IMG/VR virus record: IMGVR_UViG_3300047499_000076
Span: 1-25,847 of that record
Origin: a virus
DNA length: 25,847 nucleotides
Strand: one strand, 5' to 3'
Below, piece after piece: positions 15,502 to 22,403 of the stretch. The number at the start of each line of letters is the position of its first letter. Within the stretch, counting starts at the first letter, position 1. The position numbers were made by a program, and so were the translations under genes. The notes below the pieces were generated by a model. It was not told the origin of the DNA, did no database searches, and saw only the letters and a program-made list of their open reading frames with translations.

Positions 15502-16125
15502 ATGCAGCGTCTTCAGGATGCCATCAAGCGCCTGGCCGTCGCAAATGACGCCATGGTTGCCCAGCCCCGCTTCGGCATTGTCAGCTCGGTCGATGGCCAC
15601 TCCGTAAAAGTCATATACCAGCCGGAGGGTGTTCTCTCCGGCTGGATGCCCGTGCCTTCGCACGGCGTGAACGGCGTTGCTATCGTGATCCCGCCCAGCC
15701 TCGGCGATCAGCTGATTATCGATTTCGCGCACGGGGACCACGAGCAACCCTATGTGGCCGGACGCATCTTTTCTGATGCCGATCCTGTTCCGGCTAGCCC
15801 GGTTGACCAGCAGGCGCTGAAATCCGGCGAGTTCGGCATCATCGGCGCGGACTTCTACATCATAGCGCAGGGCGGCCAGTTGACCCTGCAGAGCACCACG
15901 AAAATCAAAATGGACGCCCCGCAAGTCGAGATCACGGGCGACGTAACGCTGTCCGGCACCGCCGCAGGATCGACCGGAAAGCTGGTGGCCAAAGGCGACA
16001 TCTCCGACGCGGCGAACGCCCACGGCACGGTGGCCGACCTACGCGGCGACTACAACGCGCACGCGCACCCCGATGTCCAGACTGGCGAAGGCATGAGCGG
16101 CACCACCACGAAGCCGACAGCATGA
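15502..16125 (+). CDS. Baseplate spike protein (gpV / Mu gp45-like)
   Basis: This 207-residue product starts at the ATG at 15502, preceded by an AGG; the frame extends to a TTG at 15463 that has no good site. Residues 20-100 form an OB-like domain with FGIVSSVDGHSVKVIYQPEGVLSGWMPVP and LGDQLIIDFAHGDHEQPYVAGRIFSD, the usual gpV/gp45 fold. A beta-helical Lys/Thr/Val repeat section (about 120-165) follows. Near the end is NAHAHPDVQTGEG with His187 and His189: the HxH motif that binds an iron atom at the membrane-piercing tip in phage spikes. The call is strong from both the fold-like sequence and the tip. Confidence 0.85.
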   Translation: MQRLQDAIKRLAVANDAMVAQPRFGIVSSVDGHSVKVIYQPEGVLSGWMPVPSHGVNGVAIVIPPSLGDQLIIDFAHGDHEQPYVAGRIFSDADPVPASPVDQQALKSGEFGIIGADFYIIAQGGQLTLQSTTKIKMDAPQVEITGDVTLSGTAAGSTGKLVAKGDISDAANAHGTVADLRGDYNAHAHPDVQTGEGMSGTTTKPTA

Positions 16126-16140
16126 TGGAGACCCATAATC

Positions 16141-16509
16141 ATGCCGGAGCTCGCGCACCAGTGGGGCGGTGACCTCCAAGTCTCGCCGACGGGTGACCTC
16201 GCTACAGTCTCTGGCACACAGCAAGGCCAGCAGCGGGTTCTCCGCCGTCTCCTAACGGGTGCCAAAGAGTATATTTGGGCACTCGGCTACGGAGCCGGTC
16301 TCCCCGGCCGCGTCGGCGACGTGGCGCACCCCCAGTCTTTGGCTGGGGTAATCCGCAGGCAGATGCTGTTGGAGCCGGTAGTGGCCCCGACCCCGGAGCC
16401 CACCGTAACAGTAGCTTCGGGAACCGACGACAGCACGGTTGCCAACATTTCCTATGCGGACGCCACGACAGGCCAGACGGTAACCCTCCGCAGCGTGCCC
16501 GTATCCTAA
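16141..16509 (+). CDS. Baseplate wedge protein (gpW/gp25/Mu gp46-like)
   Basis: This 122-residue protein starts with a GGAG-type site a few bases after the spike stop. It carries GDLATVSGTQQGQQRVLRRLLTGAKEYIWALGYGAGLPGRVGD and then a helix and SLAGVIRRQMLLEPVV. The GYGxGLP...RVGD followed by a helix with an LEP motif matches gpW/gp25-type baseplate wedge proteins. In T4 the gp25 equivalent connects the baseplate wedges to the sheath and helps trigger contraction. The C-terminus is Val/Thr/Ser-rich. The position between spike and gpJ-like genes is the standard order. Confidence 0.78.
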   Translation: MPELAHQWGGDLQVSPTGDLATVSGTQQGQQRVLRRLLTGAKEYIWALGYGAGLPGRVGDVAHPQSLAGVIRRQMLLEPVVAPTPEPTVTVASGTDDSTVANISYADATTGQTVTLRSVPVS

Positions 16510-16527
16510 AAGCCGGAGGCCGACACT

Positions 16528-17676
16528 ATGCAGTTGAGCTTCCAGTCTCTTCAGCAGTGGACCGCGCAACAGGCGGCCGCCATCCAGGGTGCATGTTCGC
16601 AGCTTGTGGATTTCAGTGTTGGCAGCGTGCTCTACGCAATCACACAGAGCAATGCGGCGGTCGCCGCGTGGTTTCAATGGCTGCTGTTGCTCGTGCTGCA
16701 GACCACGCGCCTTGCGACTTCGACGGGATCTGACATCGACAGCTTCCTGGCTGATTTCGGTGTCACCCGGCTTCAAGCGGTGGCCGCCACCGGGCAGGTA
16801 ACCCTTAGCAGATATTCGGCGACCGCTGCCGCTTCGGTTCCCGTCGGCGCCACGGTGCGCACCGGGGACCTCTCGGTTTCCTTCGCAATTCTGGCAGACA
16901 CAACAAACCCGGCGTATTCCGCCGCGCTCTTCAACGGATCCGGCGGGTATTTGATCGCCGCCAATGTCCAGTCGCTGACCGTCAATGTGCAGGCGACCAC
17001 TGCCGGCACGGTCGGCAACGTTCAGATCGGTGCCATCAGCCTTATGGGGTCTTCCACCCCGGGCGTGGATACCGTCACCAATGCGGCCGCCTTCGTGAAC
17101 GGGGTGAACGCCCAGTCTGACGCTCAGGCGCGATCCTTGTTCCCGGCATTCATCGCAAGCCGCGCGAAAGCAACGCTGGCCGCCATCCAGTATGCGATCT
17201 CCACGACACAGCAAGGGTTGTCCTCATATATTTCGGAATGCGTCGATGAAGCTGGGCGGTTTTTCCCCGGCAAAGTCATCTGCACTATCGACAATGGAAC
17301 GGGTGCACCGCCGCAATCCCTGATCTCAGCGGTTTACGCCAGCGTGGATGCGGTGCGCGCCGCGGGCGTGATGATTGCCGTCCACGCACCCACGGTGCTA
17401 CCCATTCAGGTGTCCTTGGTGATCACCGTCGGCCCCGGCGGCGTAAAGGCTAACCTGCAGCCACTCGTGCAGCAGGCCGTCCAGACCTACGTGAACACCC
17501 TGTCCGTCGGCGCACTCTGCAGCATCACGCAGATCGCCCAGACGGCCTACGCGGTGCACCCGTCGATCACCAACGTGTCCGGAATTACGCTGATCAACAC
17601 AAGCGGTTCGCAGACCACAGACCTTGCTGCGGCCCCTATGGATGTGATCAAGGCCACCAGCGTTGCGGTGAACTGA
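16528..17676 (+). CDS. Baseplate J-like protein (Mu gp47-like)
   Basis: This 382-residue protein has GGAG upstream. Residues 10-100 are helical with TTRLATSTGSDIDSFLADFGVTR, a common start of gpJ-type proteins. A beta-rich middle (VTLSRYSATAAASVPVGATVRTGDL, SLTVNVQATTAGTVGNVQIGAI) and a helical region around AFVNGVNAQSDAQARSLFPAFIASRAKA follow, then a C-terminal domain with VQQAVQTYVNTLSVGALCSITQI. All of this is typical of baseplate_J, the T4 gp6 equivalent that forms the dimeric wedge ring around the hub. The length is within the usual range. Confidence 0.85.
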   Translation: MQLSFQSLQQWTAQQAAAIQGACSQLVDFSVGSVLYAITQSNAAVAAWFQWLLLLVLQTTRLATSTGSDIDSFLADFGVTRLQAVAATGQVTLSRYSATAAASVPVGATVRTGDLSVSFAILADTTNPAYSAALFNGSGGYLIAANVQSLTVNVQATTAGTVGNVQIGAISLMGSSTPGVDTVTNAAAFVNGVNAQSDAQARSLFPAFIASRAKATLAAIQYAISTTQQGLSSYISECVDEAGRFFPGKVICTIDNGTGAPPQSLISAVYASVDAVRAAGVMIAVHAPTVLPIQVSLVITVGPGGVKANLQPLVQQAVQTYVNTLSVGALCSITQIAQTAYAVHPSITNVSGITLINTSGSQTTDLAAAPMDVIKATSVAVN

Positions 17677-17677
17677 G

Positions 17678-18439
17678 ATGCCCATCAACACATCTCAGGG
17701 CACCGAAACCGCCGGGTTCGCCGCAAGGCTAAGGGCTCTCCTGCCTTACAGCTGGTTTCCCACCACGACAGCCGGTCAGCCATCGAATAGCCCGGTGCTC
17801 GACGGCGTCCTGAAGGGATACGGAGCCGTCTGGGCGGGCCTTTGGCAGCAGCTTCAGTATGCGATCCTGCAGACCCGGATTGCCACGGCGACCGACAGAT
17901 TCCTTGAAATGCTTGCCGCGGACTACCTCGGCGCAGGCTTTCTTCGGAAACCCGGGGAGACGGACACGGCTTTCCAGGTTCGGATTAAAGCTGCGATTTT
18001 TGCACCTGAAGTCACGCGGACGGCGATTATCTCGCGGGTCACCGCGCTGACGGGGATCGCACCGAAGTTTGTGGAGGCGTTCAATCCGACGGATTGCGGA
18101 GGGTGGAACCAGAACGCGTGGGGTTGGGGCTCCGGCGGAGCTTGGGGAAATCACAAGGCTACGTGCCAGTTTTTCATCGTTGCCTACAGGCCGCGCATTG
18201 TCCCGGTGGCCAACAACAACGGATGGGGCGGCTTCCTGAGCGGCTGGGGTGTCGGCCTGTGGCGGTGGTTGTCCGGCGTGCAGATGGCACCCGCCGTCAG
18301 TGATCAGGACATCATCAATGCCATTTTGGCCGCCAAGGCTGAAGGTATCGTGGCCTGGGTCCAGATCCAGGATCCGCCGGAAACTTCGGGGCAGACGCTT
18401 GGTGTCAACTTTATCCTTGGGGCGAGTGTACTGGCATGA
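17678..18439 (+). CDS. Tail protein I / Mu gp48-like baseplate protein
   Basis: This 253-residue protein starts one base after the J-like stop. The N-terminal half is helical (LRALLPYSWFPTTTAGQPSNSPVLDGVLKGYGAVWAGLWQQLQYAILQTRI) with a TDRFLEMLAADYLG segment of the sort seen in gpI/gp48. The middle is Trp/Gly-rich (CGGWNQNAWGWGSGGAWG...NNNGWGGFLSGWGVGLWRWLSG), which is unusual and may form a loop-rich contact surface. The C-terminus has a helix (DIINAILAAKAEGIVAWVQIQD). gpI-type proteins join the wedge to the fibre. Its stop overlaps the next start as ATGA. Confidence 0.75.
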   Translation: MPINTSQGTETAGFAARLRALLPYSWFPTTTAGQPSNSPVLDGVLKGYGAVWAGLWQQLQYAILQTRIATATDRFLEMLAADYLGAGFLRKPGETDTAFQVRIKAAIFAPEVTRTAIISRVTALTGIAPKFVEAFNPTDCGGWNQNAWGWGSGGAWGNHKATCQFFIVAYRPRIVPVANNNGWGGFLSGWGVGLWRWLSGVQMAPAVSDQDIINAILAAKAEGIVAWVQIQDPPETSGQTLGVNFILGASVLA

Positions 18440-19272
18440 CAACGGATTTCTCGCAATTCCAGGACGGCCAGACCCTTACTGCGGCGCTCCTGAATGCCGC
18501 GCTGCAGGCCGTGGATAACGTTGCAAACGCCGCGGCCGCGGCAGTCGCCGCTGCCGGAGCACGCGTAGGAAACGGGGTCACCGGTATTCCGTTGGTCCGG
18601 CCGCCGCTGGCTGATTTCACCTTGGTGGCGAACGGGAATGCCGGGGCCAGTTTTGGATATCCTGTTGGTGCAACATCGGATGCCCAAGCGGACTCGTTGG
18701 TCCTCCAGTGCCTCGCGACGGCATCCGGTGCAAATCTCTGCTACGCGGACATGGCGGTTCCCGCAGGAAAATCTGTGATTACCGCAGGGTATGAATATGA
18801 TCATCCATACCTCTACAATCTCGGCGCGGGCATCGTTCTCACGGACAGCCTGGGTGGCTTTCATTTGTGCGGGTATGGCGGCGCGTTCGGTGTCGTAAAC
18901 ACCCAAAACGAAGGCGTGACCGATCTTCCGAACCCCGCCCTGACTGTCGGTCCATATAGCAGCACTGCGCCGCTTACACCTGGGCCAGGTCCAGCGGCCC
19001 TGAGTTCGATTTGGGAACCACCCGGCCGCGGCTTCTTCACAATTGATTCCAGTGGCGGATTCCCGGCGACGCTCATCAAGTTCGGTTCGAATGGCCGCCC
19101 ATCGGAAGCCATGCCGATCGGAGGCTACGCGGTGTCCGGGCCAATCGTCCGTGTCGGGATCTTCATTTTTCCGAACCTGAATACCACCGCTTCACCTCCG
19201 GAGATCAGCTTCCTTGAAGGTGCGGGCAAATTGTTGATCACGGCCCGCCTCATCAATCTGACGTTCTCCTAA
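18436..19272 (+). CDS. Putative tail fibre or fibre-associated protein
   Basis: This 278-residue protein starts in an ATGA overlap with the gp48-like gene. The N-terminus (FSQFQDGQTLTAALLNAALQAVDNVANAAAAAVAAAGA) is the helical attachment-like segment often seen at the start of fibre or fibre-associated proteins; the rest is Gly/Ser/Pro-rich, beta-type, and ends with a strand (KLLITARLINLTFS). Position just after gpI/gp48 suggests a baseplate-bound fibre or collar. I do not recognise a receptor-binding fold. It could instead be a short connector to the next, much larger fibre gene. Confidence 0.55.
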   Translation: MTTDFSQFQDGQTLTAALLNAALQAVDNVANAAAAAVAAAGARVGNGVTGIPLVRPPLADFTLVANGNAGASFGYPVGATSDAQADSLVLQCLATASGANLCYADMAVPAGKSVITAGYEYDHPYLYNLGAGIVLTDSLGGFHLCGYGGAFGVVNTQNEGVTDLPNPALTVGPYSSTAPLTPGPGPAALSSIWEPPGRGFFTIDSSGGFPATLIKFGSNGRPSEAMPIGGYAVSGPIVRVGIFIFPNLNTTASPPEISFLEGAGKLLITARLINLTFS

Positions 19273-19353
19273 CACCCACACCGCCACCCGCCGCGCCAAC
19301 CGTGCAGGCCACCAGCCTGCGGTGGGAGCCCGCATTTGCGAGGAAATCCAGAC

Positions 19354-21420
19354 ATGGACAGAGAGATTTCGTATCTGGGAGCAATCCCGGAGCTGGACAC
19401 GGTGCTATACGGCCAGCGGAACGCGATGTTGGCACTAGGCTACCTGGCGCAGGCCGTCCTTGGAACGAGCACGCTCTTCGATGGTCTGCTGTGCACCGCG
19501 TCCGGCCTGGGTGTCAGCGTCGCACCGGGATCCGTGCTGCAGCTCGAAGTCATCGACACATCGCCTTACTCGGACATCGCGGCATCTTCGGACCCCGTCG
19601 TGAAGCAGGGCATCAACACGGCCCCGACGGTCTTCCAGACACCCGCCCCGGCGACCCCCGGACAGTCGGTCATTTACGTGGTCGCGGGCGCCTTTTTGGA
19701 ATCCGACACGAACGACACGGTAATCCCGTACTTCAACGCGGCGAATATGAACGCACCGCAGGCGGGCCCCGGTAACTCTGGGGCAAGCCAGCCTACCCGG
19801 CGCCAGCAGCGCTGCGACCTCAGGGTCTATGCTGGTGCGCCGGCGGCGTCCCCCGTCGCCCCCGGGGTGGATGCGGGATACCAAGAACTTTGGGTGATCA
19901 CCGTCCCGGCCGGGGTCACCGCAGTTACCCCGCAGATGATCACGCAGGCCAATTCGGCGCCATTCATCGGCACTAAGCTGCCCGGCCTAGCCCCGCTGCT
20001 GTCCCCGGCCTTCCAGGGTGCGCCCACGGCTCCTGCGCCAGCCGCCGGGGACCGCTCCAGCCGCATCCCGACCACCGCGTGGGTCGGGGGAGAACTGGTT
20101 GCGGGTAAGGTCGGCTACCAGGGAACTGCCGCAGGCACGGTGGCCACCAACGTCGGAGCGAAGATCTCCTCGTGGGAAGATCTCGTCGCCGACTACGCCG
20201 CTGACCCGACGGGCGCGGCTGATAGCACAGCGGCGATCAACGCCTTCTTTGCCGGGACCATGGCGGAAAGGAAGCTTGGACGCCTCCCTTCTGGTCATTT
20301 CAAAGTCACAGGCCCGCAGCTCGTGATCGACCTGGAAGCCGTCGCCCAGTCCGGGATCATGTACCAGGGAGCAGGGGCAAATTCGACGATCATCGACGTG
20401 ACGGCGTGCACGGCCAGCCCGCAGGTGATCATCAAATGCTCGTCCAACGCCGCATTTTACTCGACGTTCTCCGGTATCGGTTTCGAGACCAATACCGCTG
20501 GTGTCGGCCTGCAGATCGGACAGGACTTCAATAGCGGGGCCAACGCGTTCCCGGATGCTATGAACTTCTTCCTGTTTGAGCAGATGACAGTTGAAAATGC
20601 GGGAACAGGTGCAGCGCTGAAGGTCAATGGAGTTCTGAATTCCATTGTAAATATCATCGCAAACGGGCCTGGGACGGGCACCGGGACTGCATACGAGATC
20701 GCTGGTGCGCAGTTCTCTACCTTTGGTGGCGGCAGCGGAAACTGTGCCACGGGCATCCACTTCGTGGACCAGGGTGCCTACGGCTGCGAATTCATCGGTT
20801 TCGATAACGAGCTGAGCACGAACTGCATCATCTGCGACTCCGCGAACCAGGGCAACAATACCTGGCTCGGCGGCCAGTATCAGTGGACCGCCGGACAGAG
20901 TCCGGTGATCCTCAATGCATGCGGCGGCGTCCAGATTTTCGTGGGCGGAAACCCGGCAACAGGGATTCCTTCCATCACTGGCGCCGCAGCCGGTCATGGA
21001 ACCTGGATCGGTTACGGCATCGGTGGCCTCACCCTGGGCAGCGTGCTCATCGCCCCGGCCGCAGCCGACGCAGCGGTAGTGGTGAATGCGCCCGTCGGCT
21101 ATGGCGGATACCAGAACTTCCTGCGTGCCAACAGCATCATGTGGCAGGTCGGCTTCGACAACGTGAACAACTACCAGGTTGTTCGCTACTCGGAGACCGG
21201 CGCCCCAGTGGATACACCACTGGCTATCGTGCAGGCCACAGGCGAGGTTCTCGTAAACAAGCTTGCTGTGGCTGGGAACTTCGGGACGAACGGCATGGGT
21301 GCCATCGCTCCTCCGGTGATCTCCGGCGGCTCAAGGACGACCAACACAGCACAGGTGGTGGCCTCCATCATCAACTGTCTCACGGCCTACGGCCTCGCGA
21401 CCGACACCACCACCGCATAA
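19354..21420 (+). CDS. Tail fibre/tailspike with beta-helix (pectate-lyase-like) domain
   Basis: This 688-residue product starts at the ATG at 19354 with AGGAAA upstream; the frame reaches a TTG at 19336 with no better site. Residues 1-240 are an attachment region ending in a fibre-type AAGDRSSRIPTTAWVGGEL motif. At about 271 a segment (SWEDLVADYAADPTGAADSTAAINAFFAG) is typical of pectate_lyase_3/GH28-type beta-helix spikes, followed by long Gly/Asn/Val-rich beta-repeats to about 630. The terminal 35 residues (GAIAPPVISGGSRTTNTAQVVASI...LATDTTTA) look like a conserved C-terminal tag. It probably recognises, and may cut, host polysaccharide. Confidence 0.82.
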   Translation: MDREISYLGAIPELDTVLYGQRNAMLALGYLAQAVLGTSTLFDGLLCTASGLGVSVAPGSVLQLEVIDTSPYSDIAASSDPVVKQGINTAPTVFQTPAPATPGQSVIYVVAGAFLESDTNDTVIPYFNAANMNAPQAGPGNSGASQPTRRQQRCDLRVYAGAPAASPVAPGVDAGYQELWVITVPAGVTAVTPQMITQANSAPFIGTKLPGLAPLLSPAFQGAPTAPAPAAGDRSSRIPTTAWVGGELVAGKVGYQGTAAGTVATNVGAKISSWEDLVADYAADPTGAADSTAAINAFFAGTMAERKLGRLPSGHFKVTGPQLVIDLEAVAQSGIMYQGAGANSTIIDVTACTASPQVIIKCSSNAAFYSTFSGIGFETNTAGVGLQIGQDFNSGANAFPDAMNFFLFEQMTVENAGTGAALKVNGVLNSIVNIIANGPGTGTGTAYEIAGAQFSTFGGGSGNCATGIHFVDQGAYGCEFIGFDNELSTNCIICDSANQGNNTWLGGQYQWTAGQSPVILNACGGVQIFVGGNPATGIPSITGAAAGHGTWIGYGIGGLTLGSVLIAPAAADAAVVVNAPVGYGGYQNFLRANSIMWQVGFDNVNNYQVVRYSETGAPVDTPLAIVQATGEVLVNKLAVAGNFGTNGMGAIAPPVISGGSRTTNTAQVVASIINCLTAYGLATDTTTA

Positions 21421-21434
21421 ACCGGAGCACGAAC

Positions 21435-21659
21435 ATGCACCTTCACATGCCCGGCGCCCATAAAGCGCCGGATACCGTCGAACCCTCGAAGGGCCCCATC
21501 AGTATCTTCGGGGGAACCCCCTGCTCCGTCCACATCCACCTGTCGCCAGCGGAGATAGCCCGCCACATCGAGGCATCTCACGCGGCGATCGAGGGCCTCC
21601 TCGAGCGCATCGTGCGCTTTGAGCGGTATATGGTGGAAGCTGGGGAGAAAAAGCTGTGA
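21435..21659 (+). CDS. Small hypothetical protein downstream of the fibre
   Basis: This 74-residue protein has a GGAG site before its ATG. The N-terminus is His- and Pro-rich (MHLHMPGAHK), with SIFGGTPCSVHIHLSPAEIARHIEASHAAIEGLLERIVRFERYMVEAGEKKL following. The second half is an amphipathic helix with a possible coiled-coil character; there is no membrane segment. I do not recognise a family. It might be a fibre chaperone, since small genes directly after fibre genes often are, but only position supports this. The stop overlaps the next start (GTGA). Confidence 0.6.
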   Translation: MHLHMPGAHKAPDTVEPSKGPISIFGGTPCSVHIHLSPAEIARHIEASHAAIEGLLERIVRFERYMVEAGEKKL

Positions 21660-21880
21660 CCCGCAAAAGCTTTTTGGCCGCCACCCTGCTGACGGCCAGC
21701 CTCGCCTTCAACGGCATGGAGGACATTAGCCGCCGGAGGGAGGCCACGGTGATTATCGGCCTACGCAGAGAACTGGCGAAGGCCGCAGAGCGCTACGACG
21801 ACGCCATGGATGGCTTCGTCAGGGTGTTCACAGAAGCCCAGACCAAGCTTACCGAATGCACACACACACACGGCGCCTGA
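21656..21880 (+). CDS. Small protein with hydrophobic N-terminal segment
   Basis: This 74-residue product starts at GTG 21656, with a GGGGAGAAAA site upstream and a four-base overlap with the preceding gene. The N-terminus has a charged head (MTRK) and a hydrophobic stretch of about 15 residues (SFLAATLLTASLAFNG) resembling a signal peptide or weak membrane anchor. The rest is a helix with many charges. The only Cys is near the C-terminus (about 69), so there is no lipobox and an outer-membrane spanin is not supported. Its 3' end runs through a (CA) repeat. Function unknown; possibly lysis or envelope-related. Confidence 0.55.
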   Translation: MTRKSFLAATLLTASLAFNGMEDISRRREATVIIGLRRELAKAAERYDDAMDGFVRVFTEAQTKLTECTHTHGA

Positions 21881-21921
21881 TACTGATCTGTGGTTTTCCA
21901 ATAATGATAACGAGATCCGCC

Positions 21922-22248
21922 ATGACACCGAACCCGAACAACCTGCTCGGAGCCGAAAGCCTGCCTGAGTGGGTCGGCGTACTCGTTTCTTTTATTGCCA
22001 GCGTTGTCCACGTGTCTTGGAGGGCCTCCAAATTGGAGGCTTCCCAGATGCAGAACCGGGTGGACATCGAAGAACTGAAGGAGAAAACAGAGAAGCTGAC
22101 GGAAAGGTCTGTACAGGCAATAGTTGACATCAAAGATGCGGTGATTGCCCTGAAGGACGAAATGAATTCCCGGCATAGCCAGAATACCGACCGCTTGGGG
22201 CGCATCGAAGGCATTCTCATCCGGCAGGCGCAGGACGGCCACAATTAA
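21922..22248 (+). CDS. Membrane-anchored coiled-coil protein, possible spanin- or holin-related
   Basis: The frame is open to 21856, but the ATG at 21922 gives a 108-residue protein that does not overlap its neighbour; upstream sites are weak for all three candidate ATGs (21856, 21904, 21922). One hydrophobic segment at about 14-34 (LPEWVGVLVSFIASVVHVSW) is followed by a long charged helix (about 38-105) with heptad-like spacing of hydrophobics. That topology is like an i-spanin or an envelope-associated phage protein. No o-spanin partner is visible. I do not assign a function. Confidence 0.5.
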   Translation: MTPNPNNLLGAESLPEWVGVLVSFIASVVHVSWRASKLEASQMQNRVDIEELKEKTEKLTERSVQAIVDIKDAVIALKDEMNSRHSQNTDRLGRIEGILIRQAQDGHN

Positions 22249-22285
22249 CACTTCGTAATCAACGCATTTTCTTTCGTTTTCTGCA

Positions 22286-22305
22286 GGCCTGTTTGTAAAC
22301 AGACC
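22286..22305. promoter_or_regulatory. Inverted repeat in the 155-base gap, candidate operator
   Basis: A 14-base dyad at 22289-22302 has arms CTGTTT and AAACAG around GT; extending by three bases on each side adds further pairs with one mismatch. A CATACT (22305-22310) that could serve as a -10 box lies against its right edge, but the -35 region is poor. The dyad could bind a repressor controlling the downstream gene. Nothing else is visible in 22249-22403. Confidence 0.35.
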
Positions 22306-22403
22306 ATACTGAGGAACGCGAGAAATCGTGTTTGATACCCTTGCGGTGCGGATTCCCGATTACGCATCTTGACTGTGTAGCCGCCTCTGCACGGAGCCGA
22401 TAG

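Noticed and set aside
16252-17214. Minus-strand open frame (320 codons) opposite the wedge and J-like genes
   Set aside because: It crosses two well-supported plus-strand genes and shows no domain pattern; composition is that of an antisense shadow.
19304-19320. GCAGGC/GCCTGC hairpin before the fibre gene
   Set aside because: Six perfect pairs with a five-base loop but no T tract; chance is plausible in GC-rich DNA.
19987-20997. Minus-strand open frame (336 codons) opposite the fibre gene
   Set aside because: Antisense of a confident beta-helix fibre; no start signal or motif.
21656-22248. Possible spanin pair
   Set aside because: The second protein has an i-spanin-like topology, but the first lacks a lipobox Cys, and no embedded frame with a lipoprotein signal was seen.
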